Positions 54,652-64,000 of a DNA stretch of 64,000 nucleotides are shown here, in pieces. The notes under the pieces are model-generated. The model had not been told where the DNA came from. It saw nothing but the letters and a program-made list of their open reading frames with translations, and did no database searches. Position 1 is the stretch's first letter. Each line of letters opens with the position of its first letter. Source of the stretch: Gammaproteobacteria bacterium (GTDB lineage: Bacteria; Pseudomonadota; Gammaproteobacteria; VBWC01); assembly GCA_023266115.1 (NCBI GenBank), contig JAHFRU010000015.1, positions 1 through 64,000 on the forward strand, given 5' to 3'. The position numbers and the translations under genes were made by a program.

Positions 54652-55906
54652 GGTGGGTGCGCTGACCAAGCATATCGGGAGTCACGAGAACAACGCCGCC
54701 GGGCGATACGTAAAACCGCTTGGCGTCTTCCTTCCGGTCCTCGCCGATCACCGTTTCCGGCGGCACGTGACATCCCGAATCGAACACCACCTTTTTCAAC
54801 CGGCAACGTTCGCCAATATCGACGTTCGGCAACACAACGCAGTCCTCGACATAGGAGTAGGACCGCACATAAACATTGGAAAACAGCAGCGAACGCCTCA
54901 CCACCGCGCCCGACACGATGGATCCGCCGGATATCATCGAATCGACCGCCATACCGCGCCGGTTCTCGTCGTCAAACACGAACTTCGCCGGCGGCAACTG
55001 CGCCTGGTGGGTCCAGATCGGCCAGCGGTCATCATAGAGATTCAGCTCGGGGGTCACGCCGATCAATTCCATATTCGCCTCCCAGAACGCATCCACGGTA
55101 CCGACATCGCGCCAATAGGCCTGCTTGCCGGTTTCGTCGCGAAACGGGTGGGCAAACACGCGGTAATTGTGGATAACGGACGGGATAATGTCCTTGCCAA
55201 AGTCGTGGTTCGACGACGAGGTGTATGCGTCCTTGAACAACTGTTCGTACAAAAAACCGGTCGAGAAAATGTAGATGCCCATCGAGGCCAGCGCCATGTT
55301 TTCGCGTCCGGGCACGCCTTCGGGCTGTTCCGGCTTCTCGATAAAGCGCGTAATGCGGTCGTCGGTATCCACCGACAGCACGCCGAACGCCTTCGCCTGC
55401 TCCAACGGCACCTCGATACATCCGACGGTCAGGTCGGCCTGGCGTTCTACGTGCGCGGCGATCATCGTTCCGTAATCCATTTTATAGATATGGTCACCGG
55501 CGAGAATCAGCACGTAAACCGGGTTGTGGCTGCGAATAATATCGATATTCTGGTAAACCGCATCAGCGGTCCCGGCGTACCATGAGGTTTCTATGCGCTG
55601 CTGGGCCGGCAGCAATTCGACGAACTCATTGAAATTCCCGCGCAGAAAACCCCAACCCTGCTGGATATGGCGTATCAACGAGTGGGCCTTGTACTGCGTC
55701 AGTACGCCGATACGGCGTATCCCCGAATTGACGCAGTTCGATAGCGGAAAGTCGATGATGCGGAACTTGCCGCCGAATGGCACGGCCGGTTTGGCGCGCC
55801 ACATCGTCAAATGCTTGAGGCGTGACCCGCGGCCACCCGCCAGAATCAGCGCCAGGGTATCGCGTGTCAGTCGGCTGACAAATCGCGTGCTGTGGTTGGT
55901 TTGCAT
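54641..55906 (-). CDS. glgC: Glucose-1-phosphate adenylyltransferase
   Basis: The 421-aa protein has the pyrophosphorylase signature [17 protein letters not shown], the allosteric/substrate stretch [20 protein letters not shown], and [25 protein letters not shown]-type [13 protein letters not shown] and the C-terminal left-handed helix repeats ([17 protein letters not shown]) are present. It makes ADP-glucose for glycogen. It overlaps the GH57 gene and is divergent from glgB across about 346 bp. Confidence 0.96.
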   Translation of the reverse strand: MQTNHSTRFVSRLTRDTLALILAGGRGSRLKHLTMWRAKPAVPFGGKFRIIDFPLSNCVNSGIRRIGVLTQYKAHSLIRHIQQGWGFLRGNFNEFVELLPAQQRIETSWYAGTADAVYQNIDIIRSHNPVYVLILAGDHIYKMDYGTMIAAHVERQADLTVGCIEVPLEQAKAFGVLSVDTDDRITRFIEKPEQPEGVPGRENMALASMGIYIFSTGFLYEQLFKDAYTSSSNHDFGKDIIPSVIHNYRVFAHPFRDETGKQAYWRDVGTVDAFWEANMELIGVTPELNLYDDRWPIWTHQAQLPPAKFVFDDENRRGMAVDSMISGGSIVSGAVVRRSLLFSNVYVRSYSYVEDCVVLPNVDIGERCRLKKVVFDSGCHVPPETVIGEDRKEDAKRFYVSPGGVVLVTPDMLGQRTHHVV

Positions 55907-56252
55907 CGACTAGCCCTCGGTCTCCCTCTCATTACGGGGTTCATTAAATGCCGGAGTCTTGTTTTCCACTGCTTCTGCCGGCGCACGCACCCCTGGCGCG
56001 TCACCTGCCGAACATCACAGCGCGATTCATCGATACCGGTCGATGACGCGCTCACCGATCACGCTTGTCGCCCGAAATACACCAATCCCGTCACGCATGT
56101 CATCGCAGAGCCGCAAACAACCTGTTGTCTGCGATTATGTTACCATAACGACATCTGCAATCGGGGCTTTTGTCAATGTTGAATACCCGTGCGCCGGTAT
56201 GATTGCACCGCCTATTCATGCGCGTCTTACACAGGATTCGGGGCCGCGATAT
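55907..56252. other. Divergent promoter region glgC / glgB
   Basis: The 346-bp region holds no supported gene. An open frame in phase with glgB runs back through much of it, but its sequence is not family-like. An AT-rich stretch around 56125-56160 (GATTATGTTACCATAACG) is the likely core of one or both promoters. ATG codons at 56199 and 56253 are the realistic glgB starts. Confidence 0.4.
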
Positions 56253-58463
56253 ATGAAGCCACAACCTGCTGACAACCAGAGTCCGTCCGCGACTTCCCGA
56301 CTGCCGGATGATGTCATCCGCATCCTTGAGGCGCGCCACCACGATCCGTTTGCGGTGCTCGGCAAGCATCGCCATGGTGACGACGAGGTAATTCGCGTTT
56401 TCATCCCTTACGCGGCGACCGCGCGGCTCCCCGATCAAAAACTCTCGCTGGAGCGTCTCGGCAGCTCGGATATGTTCGAGTGGCGCGGCGCGGCCGGAAC
56501 GGTGCCGGATCAGTACGCGATCGAGTGGCGCGATGGCCGTGGCGATGTGCGACGCCGTTTCGATCCGTATTGTTTCCCGCCCCAGATCAGCGACTACGAT
56601 CTGCACCTGTTCGGCGAAGGCAAGCACTGGCATGCCTACCGTTTTCTGGGCGCCCATCTACATGCTGTCGGTGGCGTGCGCGGCGTGCTGTTCGCGACCT
56701 GGGCGCCAAGCGCCGAGCGTGTCAGCGTCGTAGGCGACTTCAATCAATGGGACGGCCGCAGCCACCCGATGCGGGTCCGCGGCGACAGCGGCATCTGGGA
56801 ATTGTTTATTCCGGGCCTTGCCAACGGAGAGCTATACAAGCTCGAGATCCGTAACCGCACTCATGGCAGCATTCATCTGAAGTCCGATCCGTATGCACAA
56901 CGCTTCGAAATACGGCCCAGCACAGCATCGATCGTCACCGACGACAAGGCATTTGCCTGGAGCGACGACCACTGGATGACGACCCGCGCCGTCCGTGACT
57001 GGTTGCACGAGCCGATGTCGATCTACGAGGTTCACCTCGGCTCCTGGCAACGCGGCCCACAAGGCGAGTTCCTCAATTACCGCGAGCTGGTCCATCGGCT
57101 GGTCGAACACGTCGCCAAGCTCGGTTTCACGCATATTGAATTGCTGCCGGTCACCGAACACCCGCTCGACGCGTCTTGGGGTTACCAAACCATCGGCTAT
57201 TACGCCGTTACCAGCCGTCACGGCACGCCGGATGATTTCCGTTACTTCGTCGACTACTGTCACCGCAACGGCATCGGCGTGCTACTCGACTGGGTGCCAG
57301 GACATTTCCCGAAAGATCCTCACGGGCTGGCGCGATACGACGGCAGCGCGCTCTATGAACATGAAGACCCGCGCATTGGTGAGCATCGCGAATGGGGCAC
57401 GTTGATCTTCAATTACGGCCGCAACGAGGTAAGAAACTTCCTGTTGTCCAGCGCACTGTTCTGGCTTGACGAGTGTCATATCGACGGTCTGCGCGTCGAT
57501 GCAGTGGCATCGATGCTCTATCTGGATTATTCCCGGGAACCCGGCGACTGGCTGCCCAACCGCTACGGCGGCAAGGAAAACATCGAGGCGATCGATTTCA
57601 TACGGCAGCTGAACGAGGTGACGCACGACCAGCATCCCGGCACGATGATTATCGCCGAGGAATCGACGTCATGGCCGATGGTGTCCCGGCCGGTATGGCT
57701 CGGCGGTCTCGGATTCAGCATGAAATGGAATATGGGCTGGATGCACGACACGCTCGAATACATGAGCAAGGACCCGATTTACCGTCACTACAATCACAAC
57801 GTGCTGACATTCAGCCAGTTGTACGCGTATACGGAAAATTTCGTCCTGCCGTTCTCGCATGACGAAGTGGTGCACGGCAAGGGCTCGATGCTGAACAAGA
57901 TGCCCGGCGATGAATGGCAGCGTTTCGCTAACCTGCGTCTGCTGTACGCCTATATGTTCACACATCCCGGCAAAAAGCTGCTGTTCATGGGCTGCGAGTT
58001 CGGCCAGGGTCAGGAATGGGATTTCGACTCAGCACTGGACTGGTACGTGCTCGACTACCCGTTGCATCAAGGCATACAGAAGCTGGTGCAGGACCTCAAT
58101 CGAATCTATACCACGACCGATGCGCTGTATGAACACGACTTCGAAGGGCAGGGTTTCGAGTGGATCGATTGTCACGATGCGGGACAATCGACCTTGTCGT
58201 ATCTGCGTCGCAGCGACGCTCAAGTCGTGGCTGTCATCCTGAATTTCACGCCGGTACCGCGCGAGGGTTACCGTATCGGGGTGCCCTGCGCCGGCGCGTA
58301 TCGTGAGGTGCTCAATTCAGACGCGAGCTGCTATGGCGGAGGTAATATCGGTAACGCCGGGCTTGTGTACGCGAGCGACCAACCCTGGATGGGGCGTCCG
58401 TACTCGCTATCAATTACACTGCCACCGCTGGGGGCGATCGTGCTGCAACCGGCCGGCGGCTGA
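56253..58463 (+). CDS. glgB: 1,4-alpha-glucan branching enzyme (GH13)
   Basis: I start at 56253 (736 aa, normal for the long N-terminal type). An early CBM48 (DPFAVLGKH...) and a second ([25 protein letters not shown] in parts) precede the GH13 barrel. Catalytic blocks are [26 protein letters not shown] (nucleophile Asp), [10 protein letters not shown] (acid/base Glu) and [15 protein letters not shown] (third Asp). It forms alpha-1,6 branches in glycogen. It is divergent from glgC; the two should share regulation. Confidence 0.96.
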   Translation: MKPQPADNQSPSATSRLPDDVIRILEARHHDPFAVLGKHRHGDDEVIRVFIPYAATARLPDQKLSLERLGSSDMFEWRGAAGTVPDQYAIEWRDGRGDVRRRFDPYCFPPQISDYDLHLFGEGKHWHAYRFLGAHLHAVGGVRGVLFATWAPSAERVSVVGDFNQWDGRSHPMRVRGDSGIWELFIPGLANGELYKLEIRNRTHGSIHLKSDPYAQRFEIRPSTASIVTDDKAFAWSDDHWMTTRAVRDWLHEPMSIYEVHLGSWQRGPQGEFLNYRELVHRLVEHVAKLGFTHIELLPVTEHPLDASWGYQTIGYYAVTSRHGTPDDFRYFVDYCHRNGIGVLLDWVPGHFPKDPHGLARYDGSALYEHEDPRIGEHREWGTLIFNYGRNEVRNFLLSSALFWLDECHIDGLRVDAVASMLYLDYSREPGDWLPNRYGGKENIEAIDFIRQLNEVTHDQHPGTMIIAEESTSWPMVSRPVWLGGLGFSMKWNMGWMHDTLEYMSKDPIYRHYNHNVLTFSQLYAYTENFVLPFSHDEVVHGKGSMLNKMPGDEWQRFANLRLLYAYMFTHPGKKLLFMGCEFGQGQEWDFDSALDWYVLDYPLHQGIQKLVQDLNRIYTTTDALYEHDFEGQGFEWIDCHDAGQSTLSYLRRSDAQVVAVILNFTPVPREGYRIGVPCAGAYREVLNSDASCYGGGNIGNAGLVYASDQPWMGRPYSLSITLPPLGAIVLQPAGG

Positions 58464-58481
58464 CAGCGGCGGCAGCGCCAA

Positions 58482-59156
58482 TTACAGCGTGGACATCAGC
58501 AGGCCGAGGGCCACTGGCCACAACCATTGCGCCCACGGCGGCGGCACCGGCCGGTCGATCACCAACGTCTGCAACCGCTCCGTTTCGGCGGTATACAGCG
58601 CATGCCGGAATAAATCTACCGCTACCTCCCGCGCCTGCCCGACAGCGCCCGTACGCATCGATAACCGCTCACGCCGTTGGCGCACGCTTTGTTGCATCGC
58701 CGCCACTTTGTCCAGCACCAACGTCGCTCTCACCGCCAGACGCTCGCTGGCAGTACCGCCCCGGCCAAACGGCGATGCCAACCAGTAAATGGCGCCGAGC
58801 AACTGCTCGCGCGACGTCGACTGCAACAGCAGGTTGACGGCGCACACGATCAGCCCCAGCGCCGCGATACGCAGCGTCCCGTCACGCATCCCCGCCACCG
58901 TCGGTACCCATGGATCGAGAAACTGCAACCACGCGGGAGACTCGCCGGGCGTAAACCACAGAAATACGAACAAGATCGACAGCAGAAACCAGCGCAGGCG
59001 GCGCAACATGAACAGCGCCGGACGAAGCGGCGTACCCGACATCCAGTAAGCCACCGTCAGTGTCGCAACCGCTGCAATCAGCGCGTGAAAAGCGGCAGTA
59101 GCGACGCATGCCACGAACACACAGAGCAATACGATACGAACTACCGGATGAATCAT
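58482..59156 (-). CDS. Membrane protein, EcfT/CbiQ-like
   Basis: I use the ATG at 59156 (224 aa). The upstream ATG at 59222 lies in a less convincing extension. The protein has four to five hydrophobic helices (about residues 5-35, 45-65, 88-115, and a last one at the C-terminus). A basic amphipathic region (SERLAVRATLVLDKVAAMQQ, then SVRQRRERL) resembles the coupling helices of energy-coupling factor T proteins. No ATPase or S component is adjacent, so a complete ECF transporter is not shown. Family assignment is tentative. It follows fimV in the same direction. Confidence 0.55.
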   Translation of the reverse strand: MIHPVVRIVLLCVFVACVATAAFHALIAAVATLTVAYWMSGTPLRPALFMLRRLRWFLLSILFVFLWFTPGESPAWLQFLDPWVPTVAGMRDGTLRIAALGLIVCAVNLLLQSTSREQLLGAIYWLASPFGRGGTASERLAVRATLVLDKVAAMQQSVRQRRERLSMRTGAVGQAREVAVDLFRHALYTAETERLQTLVIDRPVPPPWAQWLWPVALGLLMSTL

Positions 59157-59240
59157 GGGTGTGTTATGCGGTTCGGTCCCGAAAAACGCAACGGCCAGTA
59201 TGCTGGCCGCTGCAGGATACATAACGAAACGGCGGTGGTG

Positions 59241-61373
59241 CTAACCGATCTGCGCGAGCAGATCCCGGGCTTCCTGTTTCTGGACGTCGGAGCCTTCCGC
59301 GACCACCTCTTCCAGAATACTGCGCGCACCGTCGTGGTCGCCCATATCAACGTAGGCCTTCGCCAGATCAAGCTTGGTGGCGACGACGTCCGAGCTGTCC
59401 AGACCGAAAGCTTCGTCATCGGTTGCCGCATCCGACGCCGCGAACTCGCGATCCTCTGGCACGGAAAGCTTGTCGCCAGGAGCCGTGAATTCCATCCCGG
59501 CATCATACAGACCGGCCTCGAATTCGATCGCATTATCTTCGCGTTCAGGCGCGGCTGCAGCCACCTTTGCCGAATGACCGGCAGCGCCGCCGATTGCCTG
59601 CGCACCGCCGAACAGCGGATGTTCGGGCGCCATTTCCTGACCCAGCGCGGCCGCGCGCATCCAGAACTCGGATCCTTCGCCGTCGGCGCCGCCCACCGCG
59701 TCATGCATTTGTTCGGCGTGCGCGACGAACTGTTGCTTGTCCTGGGCCGCAAAATAAATCTCCAGCAACTTGAGTTGCAGATCAAGCCGACCCGGATGAT
59801 GTTCGATCGCGCCCTTGATCAGGGTTTCCGCCTGCGGATAACGGTGGTACGCCAGATAAACATCCGCCTCCGACAGGACGTCGATATCATCAGCCTCGGC
59901 ACTGATACCATGCCCATCGCGATCGAACGGAGTCGGTGACGCGATCTCGAACTGATGATCGACCGCCGCACGGGTATTTTCGGGAACGGCGGAGGGCGGC
60001 GTCGCCGCCACGACCACCGGCGCAAACACTTTGGAATCCAGCGATTCCAGCTGGCGCCGTCGATACATCTTCCAGCCCAGCATGACGAGACCCAGCACGA
60101 GAATCATCACTGTGCTCAATACAATCGGACTGCCGAACACGCCATGCTCCTCACGCGGCCGGGCGGCTTCGGTCACCGGTGGAGTCGCAGGCGCTGCCGG
60201 TTTCCCGGATGGAGCGTCAGCGGCTTTTTCAGCTTGCTGTGCCTGGATCGTCGCAAGGGTCCCGTCCTTCAATGCCAGCAACCGCTGCATTTCGGCAAGC
60301 TGGGACTCCAGCGAGGCAACGTGTTGTTTGAGCTCGTCGTTTTCCAGCGCCGTACGATCGGCCGTTTCCGCAGCCAATGCCAGCTCCTGACGGGCCTCGG
60401 CGGCGTTGGCATGCTCACCCTGACCCGATGAAACAGTGCCAGTCGCGTCCATCGCCCGCAGTTCTTCCTCGGTCGGCGCCACCAGTTTCAGGCGCGGCTG
60501 CTGATCAGACGCCGTCGAACCGGCGGCCGCGCGCCCGGCATCCGGCATTACGCCCTGCGGTCGCGCGGGTGTCACGTTCTCGCCACGCTTGCGCGCGAGC
60601 CATTCCTGGTACTGACGACGCGATTCCCGTTCGGCCTCGCCCTTGCTCATGGCGGTCAACAGGCTGCGATCCTCAAGGCGTAAAATATAGCCGGCCTTGA
60701 GTTCATTTATATTGTCGTTATAAAACGCGTCCGGATTGCGTTTCAGCAACGCCATCATCGTCTGCGGGACACTGACTGATTTATCCGGCCGCATCTGTTC
60801 GGCGATCGACCACAGCGTATCCGTGCGCCCGGTAGGACCGTATTCATTCGTTGATAGGCGCGCCTGCGGCGCCGCAGGTGCCGGCCGAACCGGAGCAGTA
60901 ACGGCCGGTCGCGCCGGCGCTACTTCCGGCGCCGCGGACCTCGTCCTGGCAGGCGCGACCGGCGCCGGACGCTCCGTGGTCAAGACCGGCGGGTCTAGCA
61001 ATACGGTATATTCACGTTGCAACTGGCCGGCCGGCCAGCTGACTTGCACGATGAAATCGAGGAAAGGCTCACGAATCGGCTGGCGCGAACTGACCTTGAT
61101 AACCGACGTGCCGTCGCGCCGGGTATCGATCTTGAACGTCAGCTGATCGAGCACCGGATGGCGGTCAACACCGGCCGTATCAAACGTCGCGTTGGACGCA
61201 AGACCGATACTGACGGCCTTTAGATCCTCGCCGTTTACTGAATGAATCTTGATCTCTGCATCGAACGGCTGGTTTAGCGCGGACTTCAGCTCGATATCGC
61301 CAATACCCAGCGCCTGAACTGCCGCCGCATACAAAAACAGCAACGGGGCTATTAATAACAGCTTACGCGTCAT
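59241..61373 (-). CDS. fimV: FimV-family peptidoglycan-binding inner-membrane protein
   Basis: I start at the ATG right after GGGAGGAGGC (710 aa). A signal peptide (1-20) leads to LGIGDIELKSALNQPFDAEI, the FimV N-terminal domain. A LysM-like region (TDTLWSIAEQMRPDKSVSV, about 185-245) is followed by a coiled coil (about 320-375) and one membrane helix (about 415-435). The cytoplasmic part is acidic and ends with the conserved FimV C-terminal domain (TKLDLAKAYVDMGDHDGARS). FimV organises polar complexes, type IV pili and type II secretion. Position after asd is conserved. Confidence 0.92.
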   Translation of the reverse strand: MTRKLLLIAPLLFLYAAAVQALGIGDIELKSALNQPFDAEIKIHSVNGEDLKAVSIGLASNATFDTAGVDRHPVLDQLTFKIDTRRDGTSVIKVSSRQPIREPFLDFIVQVSWPAGQLQREYTVLLDPPVLTTERPAPVAPARTRSAAPEVAPARPAVTAPVRPAPAAPQARLSTNEYGPTGRTDTLWSIAEQMRPDKSVSVPQTMMALLKRNPDAFYNDNINELKAGYILRLEDRSLLTAMSKGEAERESRRQYQEWLARKRGENVTPARPQGVMPDAGRAAAGSTASDQQPRLKLVAPTEEELRAMDATGTVSSGQGEHANAAEARQELALAAETADRTALENDELKQHVASLESQLAEMQRLLALKDGTLATIQAQQAEKAADAPSGKPAAPATPPVTEAARPREEHGVFGSPIVLSTVMILVLGLVMLGWKMYRRRQLESLDSKVFAPVVVAATPPSAVPENTRAAVDHQFEIASPTPFDRDGHGISAEADDIDVLSEADVYLAYHRYPQAETLIKGAIEHHPGRLDLQLKLLEIYFAAQDKQQFVAHAEQMHDAVGGADGEGSEFWMRAAALGQEMAPEHPLFGGAQAIGGAAGHSAKVAAAAPEREDNAIEFEAGLYDAGMEFTAPGDKLSVPEDREFAASDAATDDEAFGLDSSDVVATKLDLAKAYVDMGDHDGARSILEEVVAEGSDVQKQEARDLLAQIG

Positions 61374-61497
61374 GCCTCCTCCCGTCGCCAATGCCCGTCC
61401 AGGACATCATTCCATATCAGTCGCATCCGATGTTTCCTGTTCTCTCGACGGCCCGGGAAAATCCCGGGCTTATCCGGAGAATTACTGATCTGTTTCA

Positions 61498-62523
61498 TCA
61501 ATTAAGGTAATGTTCTACCAGAATTTCCGCGATTTGAATACTGTTCAGGGCCGCGCCTTTGCGCACGTTATCCGAGACGACCCACAGATCCAGCCCGCGT
61601 GGATGAGAGATGTCCTCGCGGATACGGCCAACATACACGGGGTCAGTTCCGGCGGCATCGACTGCGGCAGTCGGGTATCCGCCCGCCTTGCGTTCGTCCA
61701 TCACCTTGACACCCGGCGCCTTTAATAACAACTTTCGCGCCTCCTCGGCAGTAATCTTGCGTCGGGTCTCGATATGCACGGCCTCGGAATGACCGTAAAC
61801 CACGGGGACCCTGACTGTCGTTGGATTTACTAGCATAGCGTCATCTCCCATGATTTTTTTAGTCTCCCAGACCATCTTCATCTCTTCCTTGGTATAGCCG
61901 TTGTCGAGAAATACGTCGATATGCGGCAATACATTGAACGCAATCTGCTTCGGGTAGACTTCGGCCAACACCGGTTTGCCCTGCAATACAGCGGCGGTCT
62001 GCGCCATCAGCTCGTCGATGGCCTCCTTGCCGGTGCCCGACACCGACTGATAGGTACAGACGTTGATGCGCTCAACACCGACCGCGTCATGGATCGGCTT
62101 GAGCGCCACAACCATCTGAATAGTAGAACAATTCGGGTTTGCGATAATACCCCGGGTGGTGTATCGGGCAATCGCGTGCGCATTGACCTCGGGCACCACC
62201 AGCGGGATATCCTCATCGCGCCGGAATTGCGAGGTGTTATCGATCACGACACAGCCGGCCGCGGCCGCTTTGGGCGCATAGACCTCCGAAATACTCGCGC
62301 CGGCCGAAAACAGGCCGATTTGCACCTTGGCGAAATCGAATTCCGCCAAGTTGCCTATCCTGATCTCGCGGCCCTTGAACATAATCTTTTTGCCCGCCGA
62401 GCGCTCGCTCGCCAGTGCATAGAGATTATTCACCGGAAAGTTGCGCTCTTCCAGCATGCGGATCATCACGTCACCGACCGCGCCGGTCGCGCCCACTACC
62501 GCGACATCAAATTTCTTCGCCAT
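61498..62523 (-). CDS. asd: Aspartate-semialdehyde dehydrogenase
   Basis: The 341-aa protein has the NADP-binding start VAVVGATGAVGDVMIRMLEE. The catalytic Cys lies in NPNCSTIQMVVALKPI (about 130-132), and YQSVSGTGKEAIDEL and the His in VVYGHSEAVHIET complete the active site. It makes the semialdehyde used for lysine, diaminopimelate, methionine and threonine. It lies 28 bp after leuB and 124 bp before fimV. Confidence 0.96.
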   Translation of the reverse strand: MAKKFDVAVVGATGAVGDVMIRMLEERNFPVNNLYALASERSAGKKIMFKGREIRIGNLAEFDFAKVQIGLFSAGASISEVYAPKAAAAGCVVIDNTSQFRRDEDIPLVVPEVNAHAIARYTTRGIIANPNCSTIQMVVALKPIHDAVGVERINVCTYQSVSGTGKEAIDELMAQTAAVLQGKPVLAEVYPKQIAFNVLPHIDVFLDNGYTKEEMKMVWETKKIMGDDAMLVNPTTVRVPVVYGHSEAVHIETRRKITAEEARKLLLKAPGVKVMDERKAGGYPTAAVDAAGTDPVYVGRIREDISHPRGLDLWVVSDNVRKGAALNSIQIAEILVEHYLN

Positions 62524-62551
62524 TGCCTTGTCCTGTCTGAACGTTTTTTAC

Positions 62552-63628
62552 CTAATCTGCCATCGCCGCGACGACCGCATCGCCCATCGCCACGGTACCG
62601 ATTTTCTGCGTACCTTCGGAATGGATATCCGCCGTGCGCAACCCGGTATCGAGCACGCGCTCGACCGCGCGCTCGATACGCTCCGCCAAAACAGGCTCGT
62701 CCAGCGTGTAACGCAACATCATCGCCACGGACAGTATAGTCGCCAGCGGATTCGCGATACCTTTACCGGCAATATCCGGCGCCGAGCCGTGAATGGGCTC
62801 GTACATGCCCTTGCCGGTCGCGTCCAGTGAGGCCGACGGCAGCATGCCGATGGAGCCGGTCAGCATCGCCGCACAATCCGACAGGATGTCGCCGAACATG
62901 TTGGTCGTTACCATCACGTCGAACTGCCTGGGGCGGCGCACCAGCTGCATCGCTGCATTGTCGACATACATATGGGTCAACTCGACGTCCGGGTAATCCT
63001 TGCCTGTACGGATCATGACCTCGCGCCAGAGTTCCGTGCATTCCAGCACATTGGCCTTGTCGATCGAACAGACGCGTTTGCCACGGCGCATGGCAATGTC
63101 GAACGCGACCCGCCCGATGCGCTCGATCTCCGACTCGCGATAGACCAGCGTGTTGTAGCCTTCCCGCTCACCGTTCTCGAGCGTACGGATACCGCGCGGC
63201 CTGCCAAAATAGATACCGCCGGTCAGCTCGCGCACGATCATGATGTCCAGTCCCGCGACCACCTCGGGCTTGAGCGTTGACGCATCGGCAAGCTGGTGAT
63301 ACAGCCGCGCCGGACGCAGATTGGCGAACAGCCCCAGCTCCGCACGCAAGCCGAGCAACCCTTTCTCCGGCCGCACCGCAATATCCAGCGACTCCCATTT
63401 TTGACCGCCGACTGCGCCCAGCAGTATCGCATCGGCGCCACGCGCCGCGGCGAGTGTCACGTCGGGCAATGGCGAGCCCGTAGCATCATAGGAGGCACCA
63501 CCAACGAGACCGTGCGCGAGCTCGAGCTTCAGCCCGAATTCATCGTGCAGGTGCTCGAGCACCTTGACGGCTTCGGCCACGACCTCCGGCCCGATACCGT
63601 CACCGGGCAATACCAGAATATTGTGCAT
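62552..63628 (-). CDS. leuB: 3-isopropylmalate dehydrogenase
   Basis: The 358-aa enzyme opens [21 protein letters not shown], has the substrate motif [11 protein letters not shown] and the metal/NAD block [20 protein letters not shown]. It oxidises 3-isopropylmalate to the keto acid of leucine synthesis. It follows leuD by about 150 bp. leuC should lie beyond the window edge. Confidence 0.97.
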   Translation of the reverse strand: MHNILVLPGDGIGPEVVAEAVKVLEHLHDEFGLKLELAHGLVGGASYDATGSPLPDVTLAAARGADAILLGAVGGQKWESLDIAVRPEKGLLGLRAELGLFANLRPARLYHQLADASTLKPEVVAGLDIMIVRELTGGIYFGRPRGIRTLENGEREGYNTLVYRESEIERIGRVAFDIAMRRGKRVCSIDKANVLECTELWREVMIRTGKDYPDVELTHMYVDNAAMQLVRRPRQFDVMVTTNMFGDILSDCAAMLTGSIGMLPSASLDATGKGMYEPIHGSAPDIAGKGIANPLATILSVAMMLRYTLDEPVLAERIERAVERVLDTGLRTADIHSEGTQKIGTVAMGDAVVAAMAD

Positions 63629-63688
63629 TTCTCTGTCCCGATAATTACCGAGGTTTCAATATATGGCCGCCATTTGCCGGATAACTGC

Positions 63689-63716
63689 CGTCATTCCCGA
63701 GCACGCGGGAATGACG
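63689..63716. repeat. Palindromic repeat in the leuD-leuB spacer
   Basis: CGTCATTCCCG and CGGGAATGACG form a perfect 11-bp inverted repeat with a short loop. It is a condensed form of the GTCATTCCCGCG-type repeat present at 656-742. It lies in the 148-bp gap between leuD and leuB and may attenuate or stabilise the mRNA. Confidence 0.65.
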
Positions 63717-63776
63717 AAATGCCGCGGGGACTACATCCATAATCGTAGCTTCCGACATAACGTCAATTCGACTGCT

Positions 63777-64000
63777 TTATAGCTCCGTAAACAACCACGG
63801 CGCCTGCAGCGCACGGCGCTTTTCATAGATGCGGATTTCATCGACATGCTGCAGGGTCAGGCCTATATCGTCCAGCCCTTCGAGCAGACAGTGCCGGCGA
63901 AACGTGTCAATGTCGAATCTCATTTCCTTGCCGGCTGGCGCAATCACTCGTTGGTTTCCGAGATCAACGGTCAAGGTATAACCGTCCGTCTTCGCAACGG
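63777..64000 (-). CDS. leuD: 3-isopropylmalate dehydratase small subunit, C-terminal part
   Basis: The window ends inside this gene; 74 codons including the stop are present. The conserved end of LeuD is plain: LTVDLGNQRVIAP, then FDIDTFRRHCLLEGLDDIGL, then TLQHVDEIRIYE and APWLF. The frame is open to the window edge with no start. With LeuC it isomerises 2-isopropylmalate. Gene order leuD-leuB-asd-fimV is standard for Gammaproteobacteria. Confidence 0.93.
   Translation of the reverse strand, partial: VAKTDGYTLTVDLGNQRVIAPAGKEMRFDIDTFRRHCLLEGLDDIGLTLQHVDEIRIYEKRRALQAPWLFTEL

Noticed and set aside
58677-59939. Plus-strand open frame of 420 aa opposite fimV
   Set aside because: It is antisense to the EcfT-like gene and fimV and has shadow-type composition.

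Overview
The window is a chromosomal segment of a high-GC Gammaproteobacterium. The evidence is the gene order glyA-nrdR-ribD-ribE-ribBA-ribH-nusB-thiL-pgpA, queA-tgt-yajC-secD-secF, leuD-leuB-asd-fimV and xseB-ispA-dxs, together with the sequence style of these proteins. I cannot name the genus. The left third (1-22,640) is accessory and mobile DNA. The right two thirds (23,013-64,000) are mostly housekeeping genes.  Region 1 (about 150-3,290) holds small unrelated genes on the minus strand: a 101-aa orphan, a 5'-truncated P460-like haem protein, a secreted 163-aa protein, an AHSA1/SRPBCC protein and a c-type cytochrome lipoprotein. They are separated by short imperfect palindromes bounded by RYYYAAC and GTTRRRY heptamers. 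This looks like an integron gene-cassette array with no integrase in the window. A small inverted-repeat element has inserted between two of the cassettes. Region 2 (3,833-5,266) is one exported beta-propeller-like protein. Region 3 (5,300-7,235) is a graveyard of insertion sequences: a REP-like pair, the first 42 codons of an IS4-type transposase, and two IS3-family elements that both carry internal deletions.  Region 4 (7,246-21,803) is a minus-strand exopolysaccharide locus of Wzx/Wzy type. In transcription order it encodes an EpsL-like outer-membrane barrel, a Wza-like export protein, a 92-aa translationally coupled orphan, a Wzc-like tyrosine autokinase, a flippase, a methyltransferase, a glycosyltransferase, a polymerase, a methyltransferase, a glycosyltransferase, a polysaccharide deacetylase and an AsnB-type amidotransferase. 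Its upstream flank holds tRNA-Ser(GGA), followed by degenerate tandem repeats of about 170 bp that copy the tRNA 3' end.  Region 5 (23,013-32,335, plus strand) carries xseB-ispA-dxs (isoprenoid precursors), queD-folE2 (queuosine/folate precursors), a glutamine amidotransferase-like protein, and an overlapping trio of a porin-like protein, a small PBP-like periplasmic protein and a membrane GGDEF-EAL protein. Region 6 (32,371-39,871, minus strand) is pgpA, thiL, nusB, the riboflavin genes, nrdR and glyA. It is followed by a divergent diguanylate cyclase and a histone-deacetylase-family hydrolase. Region 7 (42,850-48,574) is secF-secD-yajC-tgt-queA and tRNA-Leu(CAA). Region 8 (48,798-58,463) is a glycogen/maltodextrin cluster: phosphorylase, malQ, a GH57 enzyme, glgC and glgB, with no glycogen synthase in view. 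Region 9 (58,482-64,000) is an EcfT/CbiQ-like membrane protein, fimV, asd, leuB and the 3' end of leuD.  Starts were chosen by reading ribosome-binding sites, overlaps and family length. All functional names rest on recognised motifs and gene order, not on database searches.
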